From assembly GCF_041200025.1 (NCBI RefSeq), contig NZ_CP165628.1:3658001-3722000 (forward strand): a DNA stretch of 64,000 nt, in the 5' to 3' direction. Made by a program: the position numbers and the translations under genes. The DNA comes from Rouxiella sp. WC2420 (GTDB lineage: Bacteria > Pseudomonadota > Gammaproteobacteria > Enterobacterales > Enterobacteriaceae). This document shows positions 1 to 9,221 of the stretch, in pieces; position 1 is the stretch's first letter; each line of letters starts with the position of its first letter. The notes under the pieces are model-generated. The model saw only the letters and a list, made by a program, of their open reading frames with translations. It did not search any database and was not told the DNA's origin.

Positions 1-171
1 TTTGAAGCGGGCGACGTAGTACTGCTTAAATCTGGTGGTCCAAAAATGACTATCGACAGTTACGATCAGGATGATGAAAAATACCGCTGTGAGTGGTTTG
101 TCGATGGCAAAGTGCAACACCAACTATTCAGAGAGTCTTCACTGGAGAAATACGTTTCACCTGGTTGGTAG
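1..171 (+). CDS. YodC-like DUF2158 protein, 3' part
   Basis: Open from the window edge to a TAG stop, 56 residues visible, so the 5' end lies outside. It reads GDVVLLKSGGPKMTI near the start and ends CEWFVDGKVQHQLF followed by SLEKYV, the pattern of the short YodC/DUF2158 family (GDVV.LKSGGP.MTV ... C.WF). The family has no established biochemical role and is common on phages and islands. It sits at the edge of an island remnant that runs to the tRNA-Leu gene. The family call is by recognition of the motif. Confidence 0.7.
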   Translation, partial: FEAGDVVLLKSGGPKMTIDSYDQDDEKYRCEWFVDGKVQHQLFRESSLEKYVSPGW

Positions 172-341
172 CCTAGGCAGAATATCAAATATGCATTTAA
201 TGATTTGATTATTTGAATGCATTCCCTATAAACTAATCACGGCTAAGTCTACCCAAATAATGTATGTGCTTTTGAAAACGCCACTATTGATGGCGTCAAT
301 ATTCGCTACATGCATTACGTTAACTTTTTAAACTAATACTT

Positions 342-572
342 TTAGTTTAAAAATACAGGTAAGCGTGACAATTCGGTGTTATGAATATACTCATCAAGGA
401 ATGCCGCCATAACCTTTGCCTGCTCAAGAGTAAGGCCAGTAAACAGCTTTCCTGCAGTGGGAAGCTGAGGTAAATCCTCGATTTGGTAATTGAACCGTAA
501 ACAGGCGAGTTGTTGGCATTCACAACAATCCAGACTTGATGGAATATAGACAAGCACGTCTTCATTTGACAT
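342..572 (-). CDS. BssS-like small protein
   Basis: 76 residues, preceded by AGGAAG at good spacing, which supports the start. Residues 26-66 (LRFNYQ..., then GKLFTGLTLEQAKVMAAFLDEYI) resemble the order of conserved positions in BssS/YceP (LRLHYQ ... GQTLWLTTDVARQFI), a small Enterobacterales protein linked to biofilm and indole signalling and often carried as extra copies on phages. There is no signal peptide or membrane segment. It lies alone in AT-rich sequence between other island remnants. The similarity is distant and judged from memory, so a plain hypothetical protein remains possible. Confidence 0.5.
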   Translation of the reverse strand: MSNEDVLVYIPSSLDCCECQQLACLRFNYQIEDLPQLPTAGKLFTGLTLEQAKVMAAFLDEYIHNTELSRLPVFLN

Positions 573-918
573 ATATAAACTTCCTTTCTGATTGCATGGA
601 AAAACCAGACTAACACGCTCCTAATAAGTATTAAATCCTAAAAATCATTCAGCCATCTCAAAATTCATATATCGTTAGCCACTCATTAATTTCAAATAAC
701 TCTCTTGAATAAGTTAAAGAATTAACTATTAAAGCGAACTATGTATATTTATTTAAATAAATATTCAAAACTTATCGCCAAATTCAAAGCTGGAATTAAC
801 GCTATTTCCCTAAGTTAAGGAAAAAATTAGCTAAAAACTCACCGTTTTATCTACAAGCAAGTTTTGTATTAAGCATGTCCCCTTATGGGCGTTATTAATC
901 ATAATGTTATAACTCACA
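573..918. other. AT-rich gap without a recognised gene
   Basis: About 350 bases, clearly richer in A and T than the flanking backbone. I see no open frame with a ribosome binding site, no RNA gene and no clear repeat. It is probably decayed island sequence plus the promoter of the BssS-like gene. Confidence 0.5.
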
Positions 919-1190
919 ATGCTTTTTTGCGATCTCTTACTGGAGCAAATTGTTGAAGGCTCGCGCGAGCCTTCGCGTGAAACTAACGTGATTGCCGTTC
1001 AGGTCAAGGCGATCAGAACTGCTTTCGGATTGTCACAAAGCGGCTTCGCAAAACTGTTTTCAGTGAGCGTTGATACGTTAAAAACTCGGAGCAAGGCCGG
1101 CGAGAACCCACTGGCCCTGCCAAAGCACTGCTTAGAGCCATTGAGCGCGACCCGCAGCACGTCATCCCCGCCCTGTCAGCCAAAGGCTAA
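919..1190 (+). pseudogene. Frameshifted HTH antitoxin (HigA/NadS-like)
   Basis: The first frame encodes VKAIRTAFGLSQSGFAKLF followed by SVSVDTLK, the helix-turn-helix of HigA/NadS-type antitoxins. At the A-run near 1080 the expected continuation (EQGRREPTGPAKALLRAIERD, then a stop after ALSAKG) is found only in the next frame, consistent with loss of one base. No partner toxin is visible beside it. The product as read would end in an unrelated tail at 1218. I therefore call it a decayed toxin-antitoxin remnant in the tRNA-Leu island; an assembly error in the A-run would also explain it. Confidence 0.7.
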
Positions 1191-1215
1191 CTCCGCTTTT
1201 ACGGCAAGTTTTCAA

Positions 1216-1252
1216 TAAAGCATCTTTTTGAATTTCTTTTCAATCAGATGCT
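1216..1252 (+). terminator. Stem-loop after the antitoxin remnant
   Basis: The complementary arms AAAGCATCT and AGATGCTTT flank a pyrimidine-rich loop just downstream of the antitoxin pseudogene. There is no strong T-run after the stem, so function as a terminator is uncertain. Confidence 0.4.
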
Positions 1253-1269
1253 TTAAATAAAATCCCTAT

Positions 1270-1512
1270 CTACCTAACAAATTACCTCAGGTTTTCTGCG
1301 CAGCTGCTAGGGATGAAGCAAAGGCAAAATTTCCTGAAATTGAATTCGATTTCACCTTTCATGATTTGAGGGCGAAAGACATTTCGGATTTGACCGGAAA
1401 TCTATACAACAAGCAGGCGATTACCGGGCATAAAAATGCATCGCAAACTGCGATTTATGACAGAAAAATGAAGGTCGTTCCTACGGTGGTGACCAATAAT
1501 ATTATGAAATGA
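1270..1512 (+). pseudogene. Tyrosine recombinase (phage integrase) 3' fragment
   Basis: The frame ending at the TGA reads FHDLRAKDISDLTG, then ITGHKNASQTAIYDRK: the box II HxxR, the GH of the second conserved histidine, and the catalytic tyrosine (IYDRK) of phage integrases. About 70 C-terminal residues remain; the N-terminal arm-binding and most of the catalytic domain are missing and no start codon fits. It lies about 90 bases from the tRNA-Leu 3' end, the usual position of an integrase beside its attachment site. This marks the 1-1600 region as the end of a decayed island. Confidence 0.8.
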
Positions 1513-1535
1513 TATTATGAAATCCCAAAAACAAA

Positions 1536-1557
1536 AAAACCACCCGAAGGTGGCATA
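1536..1557 (-). terminator. Terminator of the tRNA cluster
   Basis: Read on the minus strand, CCACC-TTCG-GGTGG is followed by a run of seven T. It lies downstream of tRNA-Leu, the last gene of the minus-strand tRNA trio. Confidence 0.7.
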
Positions 1558-1601
1558 ACGACATTACTACTTTATGCTTATGATAATACTGTAATTTTCC
1601 A

Positions 1602-1688
1602 TGGTACCCGGGACGAGACTTGAACTCGTACAGCGCGAACGCCGAGGGATTTTAAATCCCTTGTGTCTACCGATTCCACCACCCGGGC
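1602..1688 (-). tRNA. leuZ: tRNA-Leu (UAA)
   Basis: 87 bases with encoded CCA, a long variable arm and anticodon loop ATTTAAAAT (anticodon TAA). It is close to E. coli leuZ and lies in the same Gly-Cys-Leu order. The 3' end faces the integrase fragment, so it is the likely integration site of the decayed island. Confidence 0.95.
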
Positions 1689-1699
1689 TCCGGGAAAAT

Positions 1700-1773
1700 T
1701 GGAGGCGCGTTCCGGAGTCGAACCGGACTAGGCGGATTTGCAATCCGCTACATAACCGCTTTGTTAACGCGCC
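1700..1773 (-). tRNA. cysT: tRNA-Cys (GCA)
   Basis: 74 bases including CCA. The acceptor arms GGCGCGT and ACGCGCC pair, and the anticodon loop reads TTGCAAA with anticodon GCA. It is the middle gene of the Gly-Cys-Leu trio. Confidence 0.95.
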
Positions 1774-1827
1774 TTAATTCTTTACTAATCTTACTGTTAT
1801 ACAGAACTTGATTCTATATATCGAATT

Positions 1828-1903
<76 letters not shown>

Positions 1904-2051
1904 TTTAATCAGAACTTACTGATTTTTTTAACTTATCTTCTGGCTGTTGGCTTGCTGCCTTCCGATGCGTTGCATTCTACTTAGATGACGCGATGAGTCA
2001 ATAAAATTATCTGCTTATCGCGACTGTTTGCCGCTTTTTAAATCACTTCGA

Positions 2052-2600
2052 TCAAGGTTCCAGCAAATCGTTTCGCGCAGCGAACAAATATTGGAACATT
2101 GACCAGAATGTCAGCACCGCAGCGATGTACAACGCTACAACGCCCACTGCCACTGCAATGTCATCTGGACGCCAAAGCAGAGCGACCAATGACAGCATCT
2201 GTGCCATGGTTTTAACCTTGCCTATCCACGACACCGCCACGCTACTGCGTTTGCCAATTTCCGCCATCCATTCACGCAGTGCAGAGATAATAATCTCACG
2301 AGCAATCATGGTTGCTGCCGGCAAGGTTATCCACCAGGCGTGGAAGTATTCTGCCACCAGCACCAGCGCAATTGCCACTAGCACTTTATCGGCCACTGGG
2401 TCGAGAAACGCACCAAAGCGCGTCGTCTGTTTCCAGCGACGAGCAAGATAGCCATCAAACCAGTCAGTGATAGCGGCGAAAACAAAGATTAACGCGCATG
2501 CGGCTGGAGCCCAGACGTACGGCAAATAGAAAGCCAGTACAAAGAACGGGATCATCGCAACGCGAAATAGGGTAAGGCACGTCGGTATATTAAATTGCAT
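2052..2600 (-). CDS. pgsA: Phosphatidylglycerophosphate synthase
   Basis: 182 residues, the same length as the E. coli enzyme. It joins glycerol-3-phosphate to CDP-diacylglycerol at the inner membrane, the committed step to phosphatidylglycerol and cardiolipin. The CDP-alcohol phosphotransferase signature is complete: D49-G50, A53-R54, G63, D67 and D71. Several hydrophobic segments span the membrane. It follows uvrC by about 57 bases on the same strand and precedes the tRNA trio, the conserved enterobacterial order. Confidence 0.97.
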   Translation of the reverse strand: MQFNIPTCLTLFRVAMIPFFVLAFYLPYVWAPAACALIFVFAAITDWFDGYLARRWKQTTRFGAFLDPVADKVLVAIALVLVAEYFHAWWITLPAATMIAREIIISALREWMAEIGKRSSVAVSWIGKVKTMAQMLSLVALLWRPDDIAVAVGVVALYIAAVLTFWSMFQYLFAARNDLLEP

Positions 2601-2657
2601 GTGCTTAGGTAACTATCTGTCCGATGTAGATATTATGAGTATGTTGCTACAATGACC

Positions 2658-4493
2658 CTAGTGTTTCAACGCATTATGGATTTTTTCTGCCAATGCGTGT
2701 GAAATACCCGGCACTTTTGCAATTTCCTCTGCGCTGGCATTCAATAATGGCTGGATGCCTCCCATGTACTTAAGCAGAACCTGACGCCTTTTTGGCCCTA
2801 CCCCTTCAATTTCTTCAAGCGCACTGGTATTTCTGACCTTCGCTCGTTTCTTTCGGTGCCCAGTAATAGCGTGATCGTGCGAATCGTCACGAATATGTTG
2901 TATCACATGCAGTGCGGGTGAGTCAGATGGCAATGCAATGCCCTCGCCCTCGGCTTTGAAAAAAAGCGTCTCGAGACCGGCTTTACGATCTGCACCCTTG
3001 GCAATACCAATCAGCAGCGGCTTGGTCTTATCCCACGCCACGTCTAATTGTTTAAACACATCGATAGCCATCCCCAGCTGGCCTTTGCCGCCGTCAATGA
3101 AAATAACGTCGGGGATTTTTGCCTCTTCGATAGCTTTACCATAACGACGATTGAGAACCTGTGTCATCGCGGCATAATCGTCGCCGGGGGTAATACCGGT
3201 AATATTATAGCGACGATACTCGGCGCGCACTGGACCATTCGCGTCAAATACGACACATGAAGCCACAGTCTGCTCGCCCATAGTATGGCTAATATCGAAA
3301 CATTCCATCCGGTTAATCTCGGAAAGATTTAACGTTTTGGCAAGCTCGGCCATACGTTGATGGATGGTAGAACGCTCGGACAAACGGGTTGTCAGGGCGG
3401 TAGTCGCATTGGTGCGAGCCAGTTTGAGATAGCGCGCCCTGTCGCCTCGCGGCTTACTCTGAATATAAACTTTGCGACCCGCCATTTCACTCAGTGATTC
3501 GGCCAACAGGTCTTTTTCCGGCAGACTGAAATCGAGCAGGATCTCGCCCGGCAGCGTTCGGGCCTGGCTACCTTGCAGATAAAACTGGCCAACAAAGGTT
3601 TGCACCACTTCTGACATGTCGGTGCCACCCGGCACTTTGGGAAAATAACTTCTGCTGCCCAGTACTTTACCCTGACGGATAAACAGCACATGCAGGCAGG
3701 CCATACCGGACTCGAAGCCAACGCCGATAACGTCGAGATCTTCGCTGTTTCCGCTGACAAATTGGCGCTCGGTAACACGACGCACCGCCTGGATCTGGTC
3801 GCGAAAACGCCCCGCTTCTTCGAAACGAAGATTCTTACTGGCATCTTCCATGCGCTCAATCAGCTGAGTTACAACCTGCTGGTCTTTCCCGGCCAGAAAA
3901 AGACGAACGTAATCAACCTGCTGTTTATATTCATCTTCGCTCACTAACCCGCTGACGCAAGGCCCTAGACAACGCCCAATCTGATATTGCAGGCACGGGC
4001 GGGAGCGGTTGCGATAGACACTGTTCTCGCATTGGCGAATAGGGAACAGTTTCTGTAAAAGGGTCAATGTTTCCCGAACAGCATAAGAATTTGGGAACGG
4101 ACCGAAATATTCGCCCTTGGCATGTTTAGCGCCACGGTGAATGGTCAGTCGCGGGTGATTATCGGCACTCAGGAAAATTAGCGGGTAAGATTTGTCGTCA
4201 CGCAACAATACATTGTAGCGCGGCTGGTAGAGCTTGATGTAGTTATGCTCAAGCAGCAATGCTTCGGTTTCTGTGTGAGTTACCGTGACATCGATCTGCT
4301 CGATATTTTTGACCAGTGTCTCAGTCTTGCGACTTGAGACCTGGACACGAAAATAACTGGAAAGCCGCTTTTTAAGATCTTTGGCTTTACCAACGTAAAT
4401 GACCGTCCCGCTTGCATCGTACATTCTGTAGACGCCGGGCTGGCTGGTGACCGTTTTTAAAAAGGCCTGGGGATCAAAGCGCTCATTACTCAC
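2658..4493 (-). CDS. uvrC: Excinuclease ABC subunit C
   Basis: 611 residues, family length. UvrC makes the two incisions around lesions in nucleotide excision repair once UvrAB has loaded. The GIY-YIG nuclease lies at about residues 16-95 ([22 protein letters not shown]), a UVR UvrB-binding segment at about 205-240, the RNase H-like second nuclease in the middle, and tandem helix-hairpin-helix motifs at the C-terminus ([19 protein letters not shown]). The start overlaps the end of uvrY by 8 bases, so the two are translationally linked as in E. coli. Confidence 0.98.
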   Translation of the reverse strand: MSNERFDPQAFLKTVTSQPGVYRMYDASGTVIYVGKAKDLKKRLSSYFRVQVSSRKTETLVKNIEQIDVTVTHTETEALLLEHNYIKLYQPRYNVLLRDDKSYPLIFLSADNHPRLTIHRGAKHAKGEYFGPFPNSYAVRETLTLLQKLFPIRQCENSVYRNRSRPCLQYQIGRCLGPCVSGLVSEDEYKQQVDYVRLFLAGKDQQVVTQLIERMEDASKNLRFEEAGRFRDQIQAVRRVTERQFVSGNSEDLDVIGVGFESGMACLHVLFIRQGKVLGSRSYFPKVPGGTDMSEVVQTFVGQFYLQGSQARTLPGEILLDFSLPEKDLLAESLSEMAGRKVYIQSKPRGDRARYLKLARTNATTALTTRLSERSTIHQRMAELAKTLNLSEINRMECFDISHTMGEQTVASCVVFDANGPVRAEYRRYNITGITPGDDYAAMTQVLNRRYGKAIEEAKIPDVIFIDGGKGQLGMAIDVFKQLDVAWDKTKPLLIGIAKGADRKAGLETLFFKAEGEGIALPSDSPALHVIQHIRDDSHDHAITGHRKKRAKVRNTSALEEIEGVGPKRRQVLLKYMGGIQPLLNASAEEIAKVPGISHALAEKIHNALKH

Positions 4494-5142
4494 TGCCAGA
4501 TAACGTCTCCGAGTTGAAAAGACCGTGGCGAATTGCCAGATGGGTCAATTCTACATCACCATTAATATTTAGTTTACTAAACATTCTGTAACGATAGCTG
4601 TTTACCGTTTTAGGGCTGAGATTAAGCTGCTCTGAGATTTCAGTGACTTTTTGTCCTTTGGTTATCATCAACATAATTTGCAGCTCACGTTCAGAAAGGC
4701 TGTCAAAAGGCGTTTCAGACTGTGGCTCAAGCTGGCCAAGCGCCATTTGTTGAGCGATATCGGAGGCAATATAACGCTGGCCAGAATCTACCAGACGTAT
4801 TGCATTAACCACTTCCTGTGGTGCAGCTCCTTTACTGAGATAACCGGACGCACCGGCTTGCATCACTTTCGCGGGCAAAGGGTTTTCGGTATATATCGTC
4901 AGCATGATTATCTTGATGTCAGGACAAAAACGCACAATTTTTTTTGTGGCTTCCAGGCCGCCGATACCCGGCATACTCATGTCCATCAAAACGATATCGA
5001 CATGATTGCTGCGGCACCATTTTACGGCATCTTCACCGCATTGCACCTCATCAACAACGTTGATGCCTTTGACATCCTCAAGAATGCGTCGAATCCCTGC
5101 GCGCACCAGTTCGTGGTCATCTACAAGAAGAACGCTAATCAA
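4486..5142 (-). CDS. uvrY: Response regulator UvrY (BarA/UvrY system)
   Basis: 218 residues, identical in length to E. coli UvrY. The receiver domain (about 1-120) has the acidic pair D8-D9 and phospho-acceptor D54 in VLMDMSMPG; the LuxR-type HTH lies at about 145-205 ([15 protein letters not shown]). In related bacteria BarA phosphorylates UvrY, which activates the csrB/csrC small RNAs and so controls carbon storage and motility. It overlaps uvrC. No divergent sdiA is present upstream. Confidence 0.97.
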   Translation of the reverse strand: MISVLLVDDHELVRAGIRRILEDVKGINVVDEVQCGEDAVKWCRSNHVDIVLMDMSMPGIGGLEATKKIVRFCPDIKIIMLTIYTENPLPAKVMQAGASGYLSKGAAPQEVVNAIRLVDSGQRYIASDIAQQMALGQLEPQSETPFDSLSERELQIMLMITKGQKVTEISEQLNLSPKTVNSYRYRMFSKLNINGDVELTHLAIRHGLFNSETLSGSE

Positions 5143-5818
5143 AGAGAACTCTCCAAAATTAAGGGCGTCACACGGTCGTATTTTTCATTAGTACCAGGTA
5201 AGACCTGAAAGCAACAAACATGACTGCGGATATAAAAAATAGTATTGAAGCTAATTAAATCAACTGGCGTATTTTACTGCATGCGGGAGAAATTAACCAA
5301 GTACTGATTGCAAAAACTTAACCTTTAAAAATGTAAGGGAGAAATTCCAGTCTACTGTACAGGCTTATTCCAGTATAAGACGAAATCCTATAAAAATCAT
5401 GAAATAGCGCAACAATCGTCAAAAGACGAAGATAACAAGATAAGCAAAAACTGCATTTGGTCATGACGATTTTATTAACGAGCAAAATAACAGCAGCCAA
5501 CGGAAAACATATATTACTGATTTAATCAGGAATTATTTTTTTGTTGTGAGCTTGATTAAATTTTTAATATGAAAAAGCGTCAACATTAGGTTGAAGCATT
5601 CTCATGTTAGAGACTTTGTTTAGAATCCTATCCCTGCATCTGCTTTATCCGTAACGCCAGAATAGTGTTTTACCCAGTGCTAATGGCAAGGTGCTCCACG
5701 CCAGAAGATGACTGTGCTAATATGGTGCAACCTTTTGTGCAGCTTGTCCCCATATTGGCGATAAATTTTCAAACGACCCCAATGGCCTCCAAAGAGTGGC
5801 CAGTTTTAAGGAGCTTAA
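5143..5818. other. Intergenic region between uvrY and yecF
   Basis: About 680 bases, AT-rich in the first half. It must hold the divergent promoters of uvrY and yecF. I find no open frame with a ribosome binding site and no tRNA or recognisable riboswitch. In E. coli the LuxR-type gene sdiA lies close to uvrY-yecF; no trace of it can be seen here. Confidence 0.5.
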
Positions 5819-6043
5819 ATGAGCGCATCTGATTTTAACACCCAGGCAAACGTTGAAACCCTCGCAACCGAAGTTGCCTGTCTGAAGGCCACCGTCACCT
5901 TTTTACTCAAGGCTATCGGCCAGGTTGATGCGAGCAAAGCAGTGCTGAATCTCGAAAAATTCATTACCCAAATTGAAGACCCACAGCAGGCTGAAATTTT
6001 CAACGCGACCCTACAGCAGATCAAACTTGGCTACCGCCAATAA
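5819..6043 (+). CDS. yecF: YecF family protein (DUF2594)
   Basis: 74 residues, same length and same pattern as E. coli YecF: LATEVACLKATVTFLLKAIGQ then IEDPQQAEIFNATLQQIKLGYRQ. Function is unknown; it is soluble and probably helical. AGGAG precedes the ATG by six bases. In E. coli it lies between uvrY and sdiA; here uvrY is retained but sdiA is absent. A stem with T-run follows directly. Confidence 0.92.
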   Translation: MSASDFNTQANVETLATEVACLKATVTFLLKAIGQVDASKAVLNLEKFITQIEDPQQAEIFNATLQQIKLGYRQ

Positions 6044-6072
6044 TAACGCGTTAACTTTAAACACATTTATAT

Positions 6073-6096
6073 GAGAGCCCGCGGCTCTCTTTTTTT
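6073..6096 (+). terminator. Terminator after yecF
   Basis: GAGAGCC-CGC-GGCTCTC followed by seven T, 30 bases after the yecF stop. Confidence 0.9.
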
Positions 6097-6211
6097 GTCA
6101 TTAAGCTGATCCTCATCAAGTCGTGAGCCAAAGTTTCTCTTGAGATAAACGCCCAATAGATTAAATCTGCTAAAATAAAGAACCGTTTACTTTCAACCAG
6201 AGGCTCTTTTT

Positions 6212-6382
6212 ATGACTGAAAAATCCAGTGAAAACAAAACCAAAGCTGATGATGTACACGTTAGTGATGGATTGGCAGAAATGCATAAAGTTGCCGAACA
6301 ACTCACCGAAGAAGAACTGCATAAAATTGCCGAAGAGGCCAGAAAAGCGGCCGAAGACGCGAAGAACAATCCGCACCCCTGA
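6212..6382 (+). CDS. Small charged hypothetical protein
   Basis: 56 residues. AGAGG lies about nine bases before the ATG, supporting translation. Composition is rich in K, E and A, with an internal near-repeat (MHKVAEQLTEEE and LHKIAEEARKAAED) that should form one amphipathic helix or short coiled coil. There is no signal peptide or membrane segment. I do not recognise the family. It stands alone between the yecF terminator and the AraC-type regulator, with only about 45 bases to the next start, so it could be cotranscribed with it. Confidence 0.6.
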   Translation: MTEKSSENKTKADDVHVSDGLAEMHKVAEQLTEEELHKIAEEARKAAEDAKNNPHP

Positions 6383-6426
6383 TACTTTGTGCGTTAACTG
6401 CCTGCACCCCGGACGCTGTGATTACC

Positions 6427-7218
6427 ATGCATGAGAATTTTTTAGCTAAAAACCAATCGCTTGTCGCAAAGGCAATCGACTATCAACACGGAGACTTTGA
6501 GCCGTCGCATAGTCATGGCTGCTCCCAGCTAATTCATGCTCTTTCCGGCGTTGTTCAGGTGACTACTCATCACGGCGTCTGGATGGTGCCACCCGGCCGC
6601 GGCGTGTGGTTGCCGGCCAATGTTACTCATAGTCTGCGATTTATCGGTGGCGTACAGGCACGCACTTTATTTGTTGATTCTCTCGCTCGCGCCGACTTGC
6701 CGGATCAGTGCCAGGTGGTCCAGGTTTCACCGCTGCTGCGCGAACTTATTCTGGCCTCTTTTAGCGTTCCGGAAAATTATGCCGTAGGCGGACGCGACGA
6801 ACGAATCATTGAACTGATCCTCGACGAACTACGACTGTTGCCAATCCTGCCACTGCATCTTCCTGAACCGCGCGATCCTCAGCTTTTGGCTATTTGCCAG
6901 CAAATACAACAAGATTTGTCTGCTGCCTGGGAGTTGGAAGAGATAGCCGCCAACATGGGGATCAGTGGGAGAACGCTGTCACGCCGCTTTCAGCGCGAGA
7001 CCGGATTGCGTTTTAGCGATTGGATTAGACGAGCGAAGATATTGTCTGCAATGAACGGGCTGGCATTGGGGCAATCGGTATTAGATGTGGCGCTGGAGCT
7101 AGGTTATGACAGCCCCAGTGCTTTCAGCGCCATGTTTCGCAGAACGCTGGGCGTGTCACCCAGCGAATATTTCAGTTCTGCGGCACGCGCCGCAGAAACA
7201 GCAGAGTCATTATCCTAA
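6427..7218 (+). CDS. AraC-family regulator with N-terminal cupin
   Basis: 263 residues from the ATG (a GTG three codons earlier is also possible; neither has a good ribosome site). The N-terminal half is a cupin sensor ([26 protein letters not shown]), the C-terminal half the double HTH ([19 protein letters not shown] and [20 protein letters not shown]). The architecture is that of NimR/YeaM-type regulators, which usually control a neighbouring efflux pump; no such gene lies here. The 3' end overlaps the convergent leuA-like gene by nine bases. Its target is unknown. Confidence 0.85.
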   Translation: MHENFLAKNQSLVAKAIDYQHGDFEPSHSHGCSQLIHALSGVVQVTTHHGVWMVPPGRGVWLPANVTHSLRFIGGVQARTLFVDSLARADLPDQCQVVQVSPLLRELILASFSVPENYAVGGRDERIIELILDELRLLPILPLHLPEPRDPQLLAICQQIQQDLSAAWELEEIAANMGISGRTLSRRFQRETGLRFSDWIRRAKILSAMNGLALGQSVLDVALELGYDSPSAFSAMFRRTLGVSPSEYFSSAARAAETAESLS

Positions 7219-8877
7219 AAGTTGAGCACTGGCATTAAACAGCGCCTGGAGAGAGGCGCTGGAAACGTCACTGTCGATTCCCACGCCGTAAACTCTTTCT
7301 CCCTGAGGGCGCTGAACGCTGACATAGGCCACCGCACGGCTGTGGCTCTGGTGTCCCAGCGTATGCTCGTCGTAATCGCCAATCTCCAGCATTAAATCAA
7401 ACGTCCGATGCAGTGCATCCACGGCTGAAGACAGCAAGCCATTGCCGCTTCCGGTCAAGGTCAGCTCTTTGCCCTGATAATTTACCTTGGCACTAAACTG
7501 GCGAACGCTGCTTTCATCGCTGCGAATGTCATAGCTCAGCAGCTTCATTTTCGGCTGATCTATCAGACCATATTGCTGACGGAATAAACGCCAGATGTCG
7601 CTGGTGCTCATCTCTTTTCCGCTGGTGTCAGTCTCTTTTTGTACCGCTTTGCTAAACGCAATCTGCAACCCGCGCGGCAGCTTAAGCCCATGGTTCTGCT
7701 CAAGTAACCACGCCGCCCCACTCTTGCCAGACTGGCTGTTGACGCGGATCACCGCTTCATAACTACAGCCAACATCGGCAGGGTCCAGCGACAAATATGG
7801 GACATTCCAGCGCTGATCTCCACGCAGTTTTTGCGCCGCGAAACCTTTTTTTATCGCGTCCTGATGCGAACCTGAGAAGGCAGTAAATACCAGTTCACCG
7901 GCATACGGGTGGCGCGGATGCACCGGCAGCTGATTACACTGCTCGACAATTTCAACAATGCCTTTGAGGTCACTGAAATCCAGGCCCGGAGAAATACCCT
8001 GAGTGTAGAAGTTTAGTGCCATAGTCACTAAATCGACATTGCCGGTGCGCTCGCCGTTGGCAAACAGGCACCCTTCAACGCGGTCGGCACCGGCCAGCAA
8101 CGCCAGTTCGGCAGAGGCGACTCCGGTACCACGGTCATTGTGTGGATGCACGCTAATAGAAACCTGATCGCGACGGCTGAAATGACGGCAGAACCACTCA
8201 ATCTGATCGGCATAAATATTGGGTGAGCTCACTTCTACCGTGGCTGGCAGGTTGAGGATCATCGGCCGCTCGGCGCAAGGCTCCCAGACTGCGGCAACCG
8301 CTTCACACACTTCCAGCGAAAAATCGAGTTCAGTCATGCAGAAAGTTTCCGGCGAATACTCAAAGGTCCACTTTGTTTGCGGATACTTTTCGCAAAGCTG
8401 GCGGATCTGCCTGGCACCGCGCACTGCCAATTCGACTGTGGAAGCTTTATCGGTGTTAAACACCACTTCGCGGAACATCGGCGATGTCGCGTTATATAAA
8501 TGCACGATGGCACGCGGCGCGCCAATCAGCGATTCAAAGGTACGTTCGATTAAATCACTGCGCGATTGAGTCAATACCTGAATATAAACATCTTCAGGAA
8601 TGGCCTTGTCTTCGATTAAACCACGGACAAAGTCGAAATCTGTTTGCGAAGCCGAAGGAAATGCCACTTCAATCTGCTTGAATCCACAACGCAGCAGCAT
8701 GTCATAAAATTGGCGCTTACGCTGGTTATCCATTGGCTCGGCAAGCGACTGGTTACCATCCCGTAAATCGCTTGAACACCATTGCGGAACCTTATCAAGG
8801 GTTTTGCTCGGCCATTGACGGTCGGGCAGATTTACCGGTGGGAAGGCCACGTATTTTTGCGACGGGTTGGCTAACAT
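7210..8877 (-). CDS. leuA: 2-isopropylmalate synthase, type 2
   Basis: 555 residues from an ATG with GGAG seven bases upstream; an in-frame start further up lacks one. The HMGL-like TIM barrel shows the catalytic R39-D40 in DLRDGNQ and the metal-binding HPHNDRGTG, and the C-terminus has the LeuA allosteric domain ([15 protein letters not shown]). It would condense acetyl-CoA with 2-ketoisovalerate, the first committed step to leucine. The ~555-residue form is the type found mainly in actinobacteria and some proteobacteria, whereas enterobacterial LeuA in the leuABCD operon is ~520 residues. No leuBCD follows, so it is either a relocated LeuA or a second copy. No leucine-rich leader peptide is visible upstream. 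Confidence 0.9.
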   Translation of the reverse strand: MLANPSQKYVAFPPVNLPDRQWPSKTLDKVPQWCSSDLRDGNQSLAEPMDNQRKRQFYDMLLRCGFKQIEVAFPSASQTDFDFVRGLIEDKAIPEDVYIQVLTQSRSDLIERTFESLIGAPRAIVHLYNATSPMFREVVFNTDKASTVELAVRGARQIRQLCEKYPQTKWTFEYSPETFCMTELDFSLEVCEAVAAVWEPCAERPMILNLPATVEVSSPNIYADQIEWFCRHFSRRDQVSISVHPHNDRGTGVASAELALLAGADRVEGCLFANGERTGNVDLVTMALNFYTQGISPGLDFSDLKGIVEIVEQCNQLPVHPRHPYAGELVFTAFSGSHQDAIKKGFAAQKLRGDQRWNVPYLSLDPADVGCSYEAVIRVNSQSGKSGAAWLLEQNHGLKLPRGLQIAFSKAVQKETDTSGKEMSTSDIWRLFRQQYGLIDQPKMKLLSYDIRSDESSVRQFSAKVNYQGKELTLTGSGNGLLSSAVDALHRTFDLMLEIGDYDEHTLGHQSHSRAVAYVSVQRPQGERVYGVGIDSDVSSASLQALFNASAQLLG

Positions 8878-9221
8878 AGTATTTCTCCATTCTTGAGTGC
8901 GGACCAAATTCCGCTGCCAGAAACAAGTATGGCGCAATCTGCAAAGTGTCGCGCCTCGCTAAATGACATTGACCCGCGCAAAACGGACAAAGCAACACTG
9001 AGATTGCCGAGGAAGTGAGCATTGTCATAACCCTGTAAAAATAAAGGTACATTTGCTGTCAGATTTTTTCTTCACGAAGTTATAATGCGCCGGAATTTAA
9101 CATTACTATGTGGCACACCTGCCCGAATGCTGTTCATCCTCAAGCGGCAGAATTCACCACAATAATAGAGAAAAGAGCCGGTTAGAGCTCTTATTCCATA
9201 CATGACAGGAACCTGAAAGCT
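8878..9221. promoter_or_regulatory. Divergent leuA2/cycA intergenic region
   Basis: About 340 bases between divergent genes. A perfect TATAAT at 9081-9086 is a candidate -10 for cycA, with TTGCTG upstream at a long spacing, so the -35 is doubtful. I see no attenuator stem with T-run and no leucine-codon-rich leader before leuA2. Confidence 0.4.

Noticed and set aside
919-1218. A functional 99-residue HTH protein
   Set aside because: After the HTH the reading frame loses all resemblance, while the neighbouring frame continues the family exactly to a stop; a frameshifted remnant fits better.
5318-5500. 60-codon hydrophobic frame upstream of uvrY
   Set aside because: AT-rich sequence, no ribosome site and no recognised family.
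8878-9052. Leucine attenuator before the leuA-like gene
   Set aside because: The possible leader frame contains few leucine codons and no terminator/antiterminator pair is visible.
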